Source of the DNA: Branchiostoma floridae
Taxonomy: Eukaryota > Chordata > Leptocardii > Amphioxiformes > Branchiostomatidae
DNA: 64,000 bases
Direction of reading: 5' to 3'
NCBI RefSeq assembly: GCF_000003815.2
Contig: NC_049995.1
Span: 2,082,296-2,146,295, forward strand
Shown one piece after another: positions 45,234 through 56,216 of the stretch; position 1 is the stretch's first letter, and each line of letters starts with the position of its first letter. The notes beneath the pieces are model-generated. The model saw only the letters and a program-made list of their open reading frames with translations. It made no database searches and had not been told where the DNA came from. The translations under genes and the position numbers were made by a program.

Positions 45234-45338
45234 TATCTTTCCTGCGCTGTGATTGGCGATGCCTATATTAGGCGAAGACCCAATCCCATATAAAGGCAGG
45301 ATAGACTATTCACATGCAGTTTGACGGACTCATCCGCA
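45234..45338 (+). repeat. Promoter-like direct repeat, copy 2
   Basis: Same sequence as 38631-38735, TATAAA at 45289. It is itself inside a local duplication: the 60 bp at 45173-45235 (CATAGCTTCATATGGATGAG) recur at 45496-45558. Confidence 0.9.
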
Positions 45339-45878
45339 CAGCCTGGAATCCGTCGAAGACGTGAACATGGGATAGAAGGAGTGGGACAAGGGAAAAGAGG
45401 TAGGCACGATGGAGCGCAGTTTTCTTTTTCGCCCGCCCACCCACCCTCCCACTCAGTCTGGGGAATGTTATATGTATCACATCTTCGCGCGACTCCAGGC
45501 ACCACCCCATAGCTTCATATGGATGAGTCAATCACTGCGCAGAAAGAATAGGTAACTAGTCCATTTTACTACAAAGAAATCTGTTTGGTGGATTATTAGA
45601 CTCACACTGGCGCTTTAAAATTATACAACGCTAACTGCACCGGTACAATTGGCTGTAAAACTTGGTAGAAATTACTATAAACTCTACTCTCCTTCATTCT
45701 TGTTATTTTCTTCCATCTACAAGCGCTAAAACGTGTGGATGCCTGATAAAATAATCTGTTAATTTTGTAATCGGTCCAACATTCGGTCCACCTAATTTTT
45801 TCAGGTCCGGTTTTTCTGGACCGGTCCAATACGAAAAACCGGTTTTGTACCGGTACGCTGTACCGATACCCAGCCCTA

Positions 45879-46040
45879 CTATGCACGTTAAAGAACCCGC
45901 CACATGTGCGAACATCCACCCGAGCGGATCAAACCATTCCGGCCAAAATAGGGGTAGGGAATCTCCCGAGCAGCCCTCGTAACCCCTGCTTCGCCTATTG
46001 GGTCAGTTAGTCCTCACTCATAGTGAGCAATTGGGCTGGT
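45879..46040 (+). mobile_element. tRNA-derived SINE, 3' part
   Basis: The sequence restarts at CTATGCACGTTAAAGAACCC and continues through GCCACATGTGCGAACATC to the GGGCTGGTCTCAATC end. It completes the element begun at 38325. Confidence 0.85.
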
Positions 46041-46360
46041 CTCAATCATGATGTTTCTGACCTAGGGTGAAGAGTTGCTGTTTCAGTTCCAATCATGTAA
46101 CCCGTAACCTTGAGTGGCCTTGTTACGTGGTGACCATTGAGTAAAAAAAAAAAAAAAAAATCCAGACCGGTTACGAGTGGCCAACCTAAAATGACACGTA
46201 GATGTGGGCATGCTATTATATCGCATATCTATTGGCATGTCGACACTCAGTTATAGGCATGTCTCATTATTGTTTGTCATTTTTTTTAAACAGTTTCTCA
46301 GCATGCTACATTTCCAGAACGAGTGATACCGCATCATTGTGTGACTCTACTATATATCTT

Positions 46361-46490
46361 ATTTTCAAAGCATGCCTCCCTGCAACCGTTAACGATGTCA
46401 ATGGCTTTGGGGAGTGCTACACTGTGGGATGAACGAGAAGCAGAACGAGACTCTGCCCTGCTGTCCTGAACAGTAACCCATCATGGCGAT
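46361..46490 (+). pseudogene. Decayed Kazal exon between K4 and K5
   Basis: About 130 nt align by eye with K6 exon 3 (55359 on): CCGTTAACGATG matches CCCCTGACGATG, and the later TGCCCTGCTGTCCTGAACAG matches the segment coding CPMYCPEYY. The frame is lost. It could be a dead exon of K4 or the remains of a lost eighth gene. The alignment was made by eye only. Confidence 0.5.
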
Positions 46491-46712
46491 GGCGTTCAAC
46501 AAGGCGCTACCAACGTTGACAATCTACTGTCTGGTATATCCTATAGCTAAATCATTCAATATACCTGATCGATTAAAAGTTAATTCCTAACATTACACTA
46601 TAGTACTGGTGTTATTTTTTTATGTAACTACTCAGTTGCGTTATGCGTTATATCGTGTTATATGGGACTGTACAACTAAACTGCAAGTCTGCCTGACCGT
46701 CTGCCTCCGCAG

Positions 46713-46830
46713 GATAATTAGACACAGAGTACATATCTTACTCCTTTTTCTAAGCCTCTAAAGGTGTCTTAAACTTTTAACCCGCAAGGTGGCGTTGCTG
46801 CTATCGTTAGAGCGCTATTTGAACCGAAGT
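46713..46830 (+). other. Possible displaced last exon and 3' UTR of K4
   Basis: GGTGTCTTAAACTTTTAACC followed by CGCAAGGTGGCGTTGCTGCT resembles the 3' end and UTR of K2 (GTGTCATAAACACTCAACCC, GCGCGGTGGCGCTGCTGTC at 31628-31670). Two acceptors precede it: CTGCCTCCGCAG at 46712 (gives an immediate stop in phase 1) and TTTTTCTAAG at 46754 (gives ASKGVLNF then stop). Without the SINE-embedded transposon, the intron from 38152 would be only about 1.2 kb. Confidence 0.5.
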
Positions 46831-47191
46831 CTGACGTACCCATTTTACACCTAGGTGAAGTGAAGAAAATCACCATCTCTTGATAAGCTAGCCATTCGAC
46901 TTCATCCAGCTGAATCTGTTAATGAATAATCAAGGAACAAATATATCAACTTCCCGAGGTCATATTGAACCATATATCGATGTGTGTAAACTGGTACAAA
47001 CGACAACGGATGTCAGGTATCTTAGTAGTGTAAACGAGGTCACTTCTGGGTCACATCCTGTTTCCACTGTCCAAAACTCATCGGTAGAACTTCATTGAAG
47101 TTTGGGACTTTAACAAGAAAAGACGAAGACAAAGGCAACGGCTACTGGCTTTAAAGTTTTTAGTCAGTTCAAGACGACGAGCAAAAACGCC

Positions 47192-50100
47192 ATGGCCATT
47201 CTGCAGCTGTTGGTTGTCACGATCCTGGTGGCTGGTACGGAAATCATTATGTTTCGTATGGTAACATCTGTAAGCCTTTCTGTAGAGTTTTACCTAGATA
47301 AAGCATTCTCACTCTTGGACTTGCCTTCTTTTAGAACAACTGGGGAGAACACGGGATAATGTAGCCAGACGCGTCAGTGGATGAAACGTCTGGGGTTAAT
47401 TTCCAAAATCTTATCCGGACTTGAGTATCTACATTGGCTTATCTCTTGCCTAATACCTGGATGTCTAACCTTCATTGACGTTTGAAAACACCAGTCCTAT
47501 AATTTTTCTGACCCAGGTCCCCAATTGCAAAGCCAAGTCGCTGGGTTTTCAGAACAGCAAGCATACAAAGTCTTACAAAAATGAGAAAAACCTCAATCTC
47601 TCAGCCTCCTTGGTGGCAGACATCTACAAGCTCTGGCTTTTTTGTGGGAGTGCTGTTCTGCGATTTTCTAATCTCCAAGCAGACCCTACGATGGCCTAAG
47701 ATAGTACCGGAAGATACACTCCTTTACTCCTCTCTCAGCTTTGATACTATCTTAGGCTACCTTTAATAGGCTACCGTAGGATCCGCTTTGAGATTAAGAT
47801 TTTCAACATTCTCTACGGTTCGAATGCCGGGAGGCTGAGGCCCCGCGAAGAAGGCCACCAATATGTATTTTTTTTCTGTCCCAGGCTCCCAGGCCAAGTC
47901 TCTGGTGGCCCGGCAGGGTTTAGGGAACAGCTGCCCGCAGGCGTGTCTCTTCATCTTCGCTCCTGTCTGCGGCTCGGACGGGATCACCTACGGGAACCAG
48001 TGCGAACTGGAGGTGGCAATGTGCGAGCAGGAAACGCTGTAAGTAGGGTAGCACAGAAAATTCAGGTCCAAGTCCGGTTCAGGCCCAGAAGATCAGGTCC
48101 GGGTCCGGATCCGGACCTAATCCTGGACCTTATTGTCTGTGAAAACTTGTGAGTACGCGATTCACAAAACAATGGTGCATTGATGGTCCAGTGCGAACTG
48201 GAGGTGGCAATCTGTAAAACACTGTAAGTCAGCCGGCGAGCATCGGTTTAACACAACTCGAATTATTCTTTAAAAACATAGATGTAGTTCATTACCTCCA
48301 TGAAATGTCATGGAGGTTATATTTTACCCCGCGTTTGTCTGTCTGTCTGTGTGTGTGTGTGTGTGTAAACAAAATAACTCATGAACGGTTGGGTGGATTG
48401 GTTTCATACTTTGTGTGTTGGTAGTGTCTGATAAAAGCTGGAAATGATTAGATTTTGGACCCCCTAGCGACTCCCCTTGGTACTGCAGCGCAACTTCCGG
48501 TTTTACTATCTCGGTGTTCTGAATATGCTATGGTCACGATTTTTTAGTATTAGACAGCTCTTGTGCTCAGGAAGAAATGACATAAGTTTGGGCCCCCTAG
48601 CGTCTAGTTTTGAGATAGCAGGGGCATTTTTGTCAAAAACTTCTGACGAGGATAACTCAAGAAGGGAACAACGGATTTTCATGATTTTTGGTATGTAGAT
48701 ACCTTAGACAATGTTGTACAAGATAAAATACTAATTATGCAAAATAGGCGTACATTTGCATAATTAATGAGAATATTCTATCATAGCAGTTTTTTCAATG
48801 TATCTCTTGTCCCGGACGTGATATGGTCGTGACATTTAAGTGGTAGATAGCTTTTAGCGTCATGACAAAGTGGGGCAAGTTTCAGTCTCCTAACATTTAA
48901 TTGTGGAACTGCAGGGGCGTTTTTGTCAAGACACTCCAAAGAGGATAACTGCAGAAAGGAACGACGGATTGCCTGCATTTTAGGTATGCAGGTAGCTTGG
49001 GCAAAGATGTTCAAAATGATAGGCATTTTATGCAAATGAGGACTTAATTTGCATAATTGATGAGGACATTGCATAATTGCATTGTTTGTAATAACTGGAC
49101 TTCGATAAATGTTAATTATAATCAGTGGAACATATGCAGATATCAAATATGCAAATGAGGAATTTATTTGCATAATTTATGCAAAAATTGCAAAACAACT
49201 TGATATTAATGATCTGAATTGGGAATTTTACTTGTGACATGTGTACTGTAGGTTTTTCAATGATGAACAACACCATGCATAATTCATGTTAATGTTAAGT
49301 CATTTGCATGAAATTAACAAAAGCTCTAAATATTCATGGAGGTATGAGGTCGCCGAACTCTAGTTTTAATATCCGTTAATACGTGTCACTTTTTTCTGAA
49401 CGAAAAGAACAGAATCTTAAAATTTCCTTAATCAAAAGCAATATCATTTCTATATCTTATCCCCCTAAACTTCATTTTATCAATGATGTTTTTGGCTACG
49501 CCTCTGGGGCGAAGCGTCTTTTTGGATCAGCCTCCAGGGCGAAATGCCTGTTGACCCCGACGACTCACGATTTTCAGATATAAAAATTCATTACATTACG
49601 TTTCTTGGAAATTAATGTGTGATCGTGTTTGAACTTAATACTTTTGATGTTTTGTATCAAATCTGTTCTTTGTTTTTTTCGCGGTGGCCACTTCACCGCG
49701 AACTTAAAACCACCGCGAACATTTTTCCAGTATAGTAATACAATGTGACTACAGTGAATGGCGCTACAACAAACACTCTATGTTTCCACTACCGCGAAAG
49801 TAAATCCCCGCGAACTTCAATACATTAACAGCTTTACTTCCGTGCCAGGTTCTCCCACCAGCCGAACTACAAGCCCCTGACGCTGGCTCACGACCATCCC
49901 TGTGGAACTGTCAACAAGAAGCGACAGTTCAACTCCGAATGCCCCATGTTCTGTCCGGAATACTACTCCCCAGTTTGCGGCAGTAACGGACAGACCTACG
50001 ACAACATCTGCTTCCTGGAGAGCTTTGCCTGCCTTACTGCGTAAGTTGGGCTTCTTTAAAGCAATTTCTTTCTCAATATACCTTCAGTTTATTTCACGTG

Positions 50101-51588
50101 CGATGGTGCGGTGTGCGATGGAGCAAACCATTCTGTCTGGAGTTGGTGATTCACTACAAATCACCCGGGATGAGGCCTGGCGAACCTCTGTCTCGTATCA
50201 GTCATACGGTGATTTACATCATTCACCATGCCCCGGGGAGGAGACTAAAATGCCTATTGAAACAGCATAACATGTTGTGCTACCACTACGGCTGATTAAT
50301 CAGCGTACGACTGTTTAAAAATCTATGGGACTTATTTCAAATAGGGACAATTTGAATAGCATTTTCAATGTTGTATTGCTCATTTAATGTACTAACCTCC
50401 GGGATCCAATCTACGGAAGAGACGAGCAGACTTACAGCAACATTTGTTTCTTTGACCTTGTAAAAAGTTGTAATGTTCTATGGCAGTAGTGTACTTTTCT
50501 GATATCTATTTTTGAAATCTACGGCATATATTTGTTCATTTTGAAGCTGCTTTAGAGTATGGTTGAAAAAGTTTTTGTTTTTTTACCTTGCCGGGCCTTA
50601 GCCCGGCAAGGTAATGAGGCCCGATCTTTACATGGTTCAATCAATGGTTCAATGTTAACCCAGCCCTTCCAAAGGCCCTTCAAAAGGCCCTTTTCTCTTT
50701 GCCCAATTTTATGGCTTAGTTAGACAAGGGTACATTGCAGGCCAGTATTGAAACTGTATTTTAGACGTATGTGGTCCAGCGTAAATAAATCTACGCTTTA
50801 ACCCATGTTTATCATAAAGATATATCAAAAATTGCATCAGAAGGAATTTATTTTGTAATAAAGAATAATGCATACTCATTGTGGGTCAAAAAGTTTTACA
50901 ATACCGGTTTATTGTGCCAATAATTTATCTGACATAGATTATGTTAATGAGGTAAATTTCCCTACACTTGGGGATTTTTGCTGCATTTCATACTGAAGTT
51001 CCTAGGTGTCGCTCTTTGTACATTGCAACAACATGAAACAAAAAAATAGCCGCAAACTTCGGGACTAGTAGCCAGGTAAGTACATTTTAAAGACATTTGT
51101 GACTATGAATGTCCTTGATAGAGTTTGTATTGTGTGAAAAATAGATTTGAGACTGGATTGGCAGCTGGAGAAGTCACTAAAGCTTTCCCGTACAAGAATT
51201 GGGGTGGGAGGGGGGCGACATGTGGAACTCTGTGGTTGTCTCTGATTATTTTGATGTGATCCTCATGTTAACTGATGAACACTGGTGAAGCGCTGAGGTA
51301 GCTTTTCCTGACGAAATCCCTACTACCCGGCAAGGTACAGCTTTTTTTAAAGCACTTGAACTTTTGAAACGGACGAAATTAATGCCATCCACATCATCAA
51401 ATTGACATGGCCTAACACACACGAAAAGCTAGATTGATGATGATAACTACCATTCATGTCTTTGTTTGTTTGTTTGTTTGTTTGTTTGCTTCAGTGTGAA
51501 CCGTCCCAACGCGAACCCAATCACCTTGGCGCACCAGGGCGGGTGTAACGGCGAGAGTCCGTTTACGTTTGGAGGCGAGGGCCGTTAA
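47192..51588 (+). CDS. Kazal gene K5: two-domain inhibitor
   Basis: Exons 47192-47234 ([15 protein letters not shown]), 47885-48038, 49849-50040 and 51495-51588 (stop TAA). Domain 1: [19 protein letters not shown] with Phe at P1 after LVARQ. Domain 2: [19 protein letters not shown] with Glu at P1 after KKRQ; acidic P1 is rare and would suit a Glu-specific protease. Introns hold a duplicated exon end (48188), a 1,075-bp repeat and a decayed exon (50397). AATAAA at 51744. Confidence 0.85.
47670..47795. mobile_element. Inverted-repeat element C in K5 intron 1
   Basis: AATCTCCAAGCAGACCCTAC to CCGTAGGATCCGCTTTGAGA, about 126 bp. Confidence 0.88.
48050..48150. mobile_element. Left-end fragment of the hAT-like family next to K5 exon 2
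   Basis: CACAGAAAATTCAGGTCCA and repeated GGTCCGG motifs match 38540-38615. The fragment begins 12 bp past the K5 exon-2 donor and is followed by the duplicated exon end at 48188. Confidence 0.75.
48188..48229 (+). pseudogene. Duplicated end of K5 exon 2 with its donor
   Basis: CCAGTGCGAACTGGAGGTGG and a CTGTAAGT donor repeat the end of the real exon (47997-48043) about 190 bp downstream, with the middle changed. The copy has no acceptor, so it offers only a decoy donor. Confidence 0.85.
48291..49365. mobile_element. 1,075-bp interspersed element, copy 2, in K5 intron 2
   Basis: End-to-end match to 7470-8546 with the same ends and the same internal microsatellite position. Truncated relatives occur at 6526-6610 (inverted), 21263-21296, 33236-33510 and 35330-35600 (inverted). 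Confidence 0.9.
49679..49834. mobile_element. Inverted-repeat element B, partial, before K5 exon 3
   Basis: GCGGTGGCCACTTCACCGCG to AATACATTAACAG; it ends 15 bp before the K5 exon-3 border and so may supply part of the acceptor tract. Confidence 0.8.
50397..50475 (+). pseudogene. Decayed 3' half of a Kazal exon in K5 intron 3
   Basis: GAGCAGACTTACAGCAACAT followed by TTGTTTCTTT matches the segment coding [10 protein letters not shown] of K6 exon 3 (55507-55530), but the flanks are degraded and the Cys-Gly-Ser-Asn stretch is lost. Confidence 0.75.
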
Positions 51589-51743
51589 CGCTGCGGCAAG
51601 ATGGCGGCAACAGAAAGGGGAGGACCTGAATGTAGTACTGTCCTACCTGTTCGATCCGCATGGTGGCGTTGATGCCATCTGTAGCATGTTGTCTACATCT
51701 ACATTGTCGTGCTATGTTAAGAGCGCCAATTCACATTTCGTTG

Positions 51744-51749
51744 AATAAA
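51744..51749 (+). terminator. Polyadenylation signal of K5
   Basis: AATAAA about 155 bp after the K5 stop codon. Confidence 0.8.
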
Positions 51750-51848
51750 CAACATTTATCAAATCATATTACGGTACTTGTGTTTCATTTCTGCATTGAA
51801 TCAATGATTGTTGCTATTCATGTATTTGGGTAAACTAGCTAAAGTATT

Positions 51849-51970
51849 AGCCTGGGTACCATCCTCCGTAGTGACCGCTGGTTCAATCTTTCGCTGGCCA
51901 TGACCTTTTAACGTGGTACGACGGCGAAAACTTTGATCCAGCAGTCACTACGGAGGATGGTATCCAGGCT
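51849..51970. repeat. 122-bp fold-back between K5 and K6
   Basis: AGCCTGGGTACCATCCTCCG to CGGAGGATGGTATCCAGGCT. Confidence 0.9.
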
Positions 51971-52106
51971 TACAAAGTATGCCAATTACACAAGACATTG
52001 TACTAATTGACAAAATGTAAACAACACGGCATGGCGTTACATTTGTTCCGATTCGACAGATATGATGATATACGTGATAACTGGCGGCTTCAGGTGAAAA
52101 TACAAC

Positions 52107-55100
52107 ATGGTGTTCTCACAGGTGATAGTTCTCACCTTTCTGGTGGCAGGTATGGCAAATATTCATGTATCTACGCCAAATGTGGTTTATAAATGTTGAT
52201 TTTTGAGAAAGATGATAATGTCGCGGTATTCTCTATATCATAATATAATCCAAAAGGATTGAAATGTTGATTTTGTGTGTTTGAATGTATTGTTCCGTGC
52301 TAGTAGTAACCATATGGAGGGACATGGCGTGGCCAGAAGTATAAGTATCAAACCATGCGCCAAAGTAGGTAAAGCTAAGTGCAAGCCTAATTAAATCGCG
52401 CTTATACCGGCCCGCCCAACGTCGCCAATCACTCTGTAGAAAGAGGCCTGCTAGTTACAGCGCAGTTTGCCTTCTAACGACTTACTACAAGAAATATCAA
52501 GTATCAGTTAACCATTAATCACCAAGCAGATGTTGGGAGTTAAGATCGTAACGTATCCGGACTAGGCTTTTCTGACAGCTGCGCATGCCCACCTTAGCTC
52601 TGAGGGTGCCGACTGTCCACAGATGACTCACTGGATCACTTCATTAATTGTAAGAGACGCTCAGCAGTCAGAAAAGGCTACGATCATACACCACAACATC
52701 TGCTTGGATATATACATACACATCTGCTTGGATGTCGATACATATAACCAAATAGGCTATAAGAAAAAAAGAAGAAGAAAAAAAGCTTGAGGAAACTCTT
52801 CTATACGATCGTATTATTATGATTGAATAAAACAGTGCACGTGTATTTGTTTAGCTGCGCTGCATTATGTAAACATCTATATATAAAGTGTCCATCAAAG
52901 AATTAGCATAGAAGATTTAAATCTATAGAATTACCACGACTATGACAGAACACGTATATATTTCCTGCCCATACAGCAGGCTTCCATGCCAAGTCTCTGG
53001 TTGCCCGGCAGGGATGACTGGATCCGTACGGCTGCCTGATGGCCTGTCCACAGACAACAAATCACATAATTGTCAATAATTGAAGATTTATCTTACGATG
53101 AATATGACAAAACACACGTATTTCGTTCCGAACAGGTTGCCAGACCAAGTATCTGGTTGCCCGGCAGGGATTGCTGGACCCGTATGGCTGCCTGATGGCC
53201 TGTCCACAGACAACAAATCACATAATTGTCAATAATTGAAGATTTATCTTACGATGAATATGACAAAACACACGTATTTCGTTCCGAACAGGTTGCCAGA
53301 CCAAGTCTCTGGTTGCCCCGCAGGGATTGCTGGACCCGTATGGCTGCCTGATGGCCTGTCCACAGACAACAAATCACATAATTGTCAATAATTGAAGATT
53401 TATCTTACGATGAATATGACAAAACACACGTATTTCGTTCCGAACAGGTTGCCAGACCAAGTCTCTGGTTGCCCGGCAGGGATTGCTGGACCGGTGACGA
53501 CTGCCTGATGGCCTGTCCACAGACAACAAATCACATAATTGTCAATAATTGAAGATTTATCTTACGATGAATATGACAAAACACACGTATTTCGTTCCGA
53601 ACAGGTTGCCAGACCAAGTCTCTGGTTGCCCGGCAGGGATTGCTGGACCCGTATGGCTGCCTGATGGCCTGTCCACAGACAACAAATCACATAATTGTCA
53701 ATAATTGAAGATTTATCTTACGATGAATATGACAAAACACACGTATTTCGTTCCGAACAGGTTGCCAGACCAAGTCTCTGGTTGCCCCGCAGGGACTGCT
53801 GGACCCGTACGGCTGTCTGATGGCCTGTCCACAGACAACAAATCACATAATTGTCAATAATTGAAGATTTATATTGAATATGACAAAACACACGTATTTC
53901 GTTCCGAACAGGTTGCCAGGCCAAGTCTCTGGTTGCCCGGCAGGGCTTGCTGGACCCGTATGGCTGCCTGATGGCCTGTCCGCTGCTGTTCGACCCTGTC
54001 TGCGGGTCTGACGGGATCACCTACAGCAGCCCCTGTCATCTGGACGAGGCCGCATGCCAACTGGCCGAACAGTGGGCTTTTTTCTTTTCATCTAACACTT
54101 TTCTTTGTTTGTTTGTTTGTTTATTTATTTATTTGTCTGTGAACGATAGACAAGCTAATGTCTAGTCTTTACGCACCCTCACAAGGTAAGTAAAGTAAGC
54201 AAATAGATAAACAAACAAATAACCAACCAGGCCAAACGAAGCAAAGAGCTACACATTATCAAATCGATAGTTATCTGCGCAGTGACACAATGCAAAACGC
54301 CGCGGCTCCAATTGAAACTTCAGTGGGGAGGGGGGCAATAGAGTGAAAAGAGAATCGCCGTGTAAAACTGCCTGAAGCTTAGCTCAAGTTTTATAAGCTC
54401 ATCCATAAGATTCATTCATGTATCATGGTCGATAAGAATTGACATTCACCCTGAAAGGTACAAGAAAAAAGATCTTACCTTTCAAAACATGTCGACCACG
54501 CGTTGACATGTCACAGTCGCGCGCGGTAAATTGATAAAGACCGGTCCCCAGTGACTGTCCATCACAATTAGGAGTTCAGCCAATAGGGTCGTGGCAATCA
54601 ATGATACAACCAATGAGAGAGTGGCTTTAAGTCCGTGAAATAGTTGTATTTTAATAGTTTTGTTTTACATTTCAAACTTTCGACAGAGATGAGCGGGGCT
54701 AGGGGATAGGTCCACCCGTACAGTAGCATGATGTAAAGGTCTCTCAACGTCCAATCAGCGCGATCGACACGATTTTGAATGGGTGCAGGTTCGCACTCTA
54801 GATGACCTCAATATTCGGGTTACCAGAACCTGATTACCCGGATGATAGCGATATCAAAGACGCGAAAAAGTAATCTTTTGTAACAGGATGAATCAATAAA
54901 GAACTCTGCAATGAAACGCAATTTAGGCAATGTCATTCACTTGCCAGTGAAACATTTGGCCAATTGCTTCCCTTCTACATTAGTTGACTTATCTCAAAGT
55001 ACTGTTACTGTAACACAAATTCTTAACTAAAGTTTTTATGACGAAAGCTTGCCTGCGTCAAGATCAAATTTGAACTCTAATTTACTACATGAAAAATGGA

Positions 55101-56140
55101 CTTACTCAAATTTTCTCCTCTCCAACCTTAGTCTTTGTCAAGAATGAGCAATCCCCTACCTCTTTATCGTATCGGCCTGCAGATAGAACACGTGACATGG
55201 TGAGCGCAGTGGATCATAAGTTGCAGAGTGTCTCCGTTGAGACGGGGGGAGGGGCTTAGACAGTTTTTTTTTTAATTGACCAGCACAGATGAACTTTTAA
55301 GTTAAGTTTGCTTTATGTAATACTTGTGTTGGGTGTTGTAACGTTACTGTTTTGCCAGCTTCGCCAACCGACCTGACTACAAGCCCCTGACGATGGCCAG
55401 CGAGGCCCCCTGTACCCGTGAGACCCAGGACCGTAAGCGGCAGTTCGACTCCGACTGTCCCATGTACTGTCCGGAGTACTACTCCCCGATCTGCGGCAGT
55501 AACGGGCAGACGTACAGCAACATCTGCTTCTTACAGATGGCTGCCTGCGTATCTGCGTAAGTCAAACTTGTTATCCTTATTGCTATTGGCTGGGCAATTG
55601 GATTCGCATGGGTCTGGAGTGGCTGCCATTCGACGCTAACTCAGATGACCTCAATACGACGGTAATTGCCCATAGTGCGGCCATAGGACTGTAGGTTTGA
55701 ACCACTCACACCGGGAAGGGCCCATTCACTTCAAACACGGGACCTCCTTAATGTACTATCCTAGTGACGGACTTCTGTAGAAGACCCCTTTTGTCCTGAA
55801 ATATCTTTCATATACTAGTGTTCACTATTATACTAGTACTATCCTATATGGAACAGCATTCTAAACGTTGAAATTATTAAGCCAAACTATTAGCAGGTAT
55901 GAAAATTACATGTATATACAATTATCTAAAATCAACATGAACATTTATAATCTCCAATAGACAAACGGCATATGAACTTTTTTATGTGTTCTCGGTTTAT
56001 TTTTTTTTATTTTTGTTTGTTTGTTTGTTTGTTTGCTTTATTTTAGTGCCAACGATGCCGACGCAAGGCCCATCGTCCTGTGGCACCCTGGCGGCTGTAA
56101 CGCTGACGGCAGCGTGATGGACCTCCCGCTGTTATCCTGA
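52107..56140 (+). CDS. Kazal gene K6: two-domain inhibitor
   Basis: Exons 52107-52149 (MVFSQVIVLTFLVAG), 53912-54071, 55359-55556 and 56047-56140 (stop TGA). Domain 1: [19 protein letters not shown] with Leu at P1 after LVARQ. Domain 2: CPMYCPEYYSPICGSNGQT with Glu at P1 after RKRQ. The exon-2 donor is GTGGGC, weaker than GTGAGT in K1 and K2. Six truncated copies of exon 2 lie just upstream (52980-53911). AATAAA at 56211. Confidence 0.85.
52517..52710. mobile_element. Inverted-repeat element C-like, K6 intron 1
   Basis: AATCACCAAGCAGATGTTGG to ACAACATCTGCTTGGATA; the inner part differs from other copies (CTTTTCTGAC arms). Confidence 0.75.
52980..53911 (+). repeat. Tandem array of six truncated K6 exon-2 copies with intron
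   Basis: Copies begin at 52980, 53136, 53292, 53448, 53605 and 53761, period 156-157 bp, and the intact exon at 53912 is the seventh. Each has the acceptor (TTCCGAACAG in copies 2-7) and about 80 nt coding Ala/Thr-Lys-Ser-Leu-Val-Ala-Arg-Gln...Gly-Cys-Leu-Met-Ala-Cys-Pro, then turns into intron sequence (ACAGACAACAAATCACATAA). No GTRAGT donor follows, so they cannot act as normal internal exons. Copies 2-6 are nearly identical, so the expansion is recent. Confidence 0.93.
55640..55785 (-). mobile_element. SINE 3' fragment in K6 intron 3
   Basis: On the minus strand CACTAGGATAGTACATTAAG then GAGGTCCCGTGTTT matches the SINE tail at 38463-38495. Confidence 0.6.
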
Positions 56141-56210
56141 GCAGAATCGGCAGGTAGCGCTGGTGACAATGGCAAGAGCAAATAGCGCTGTGTTATTCGC
56201 CTCACATTCG

Positions 56211-56216
56211 AATAAA
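56211..56216 (+). terminator. Polyadenylation signal of K6
   Basis: AATAAA about 70 bp after the K6 stop codon. Confidence 0.8.

Larger units (their letters stand above)
38520..45878. mobile_element. 7,359-bp DNA transposon with hAT-like ends, inserted in a SINE
   Basis: Left end TAGGGGTGGGTACCGGTACAG and right end (reverse complement) TAGGGCTGGGTATCGGTACAG form 21-bp inverted ends with two mismatches. Both are flanked by the 8-bp direct repeat CTATGCAC (38512-38519 and 45879-45886), the target-duplication length of the hAT superfamily. The flanking DNA rejoins into one continuous SINE. No transposase-sized reading frame is seen, so it is non-autonomous unless something lies in the gap at 43552-43747. 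Inside are a 65-bp minisatellite, two copies of a promoter-like segment, a SINE and unassigned DNA. Confidence 0.85.

Noticed and set aside
38631-45338. The two identical promoter-like segments as long terminal repeats of a retroelement
   Set aside because: They lack TG...CA borders and a target duplication of their own, no retroelement frames lie between them, and the true borders of the insertion are the inverted TAGGG ends outside them.
52980-53911. Regular 156-bp repeat as a CRISPR array
   Set aside because: No short repeat with unique spacers; the whole unit is repeated and carries a eukaryotic exon start.
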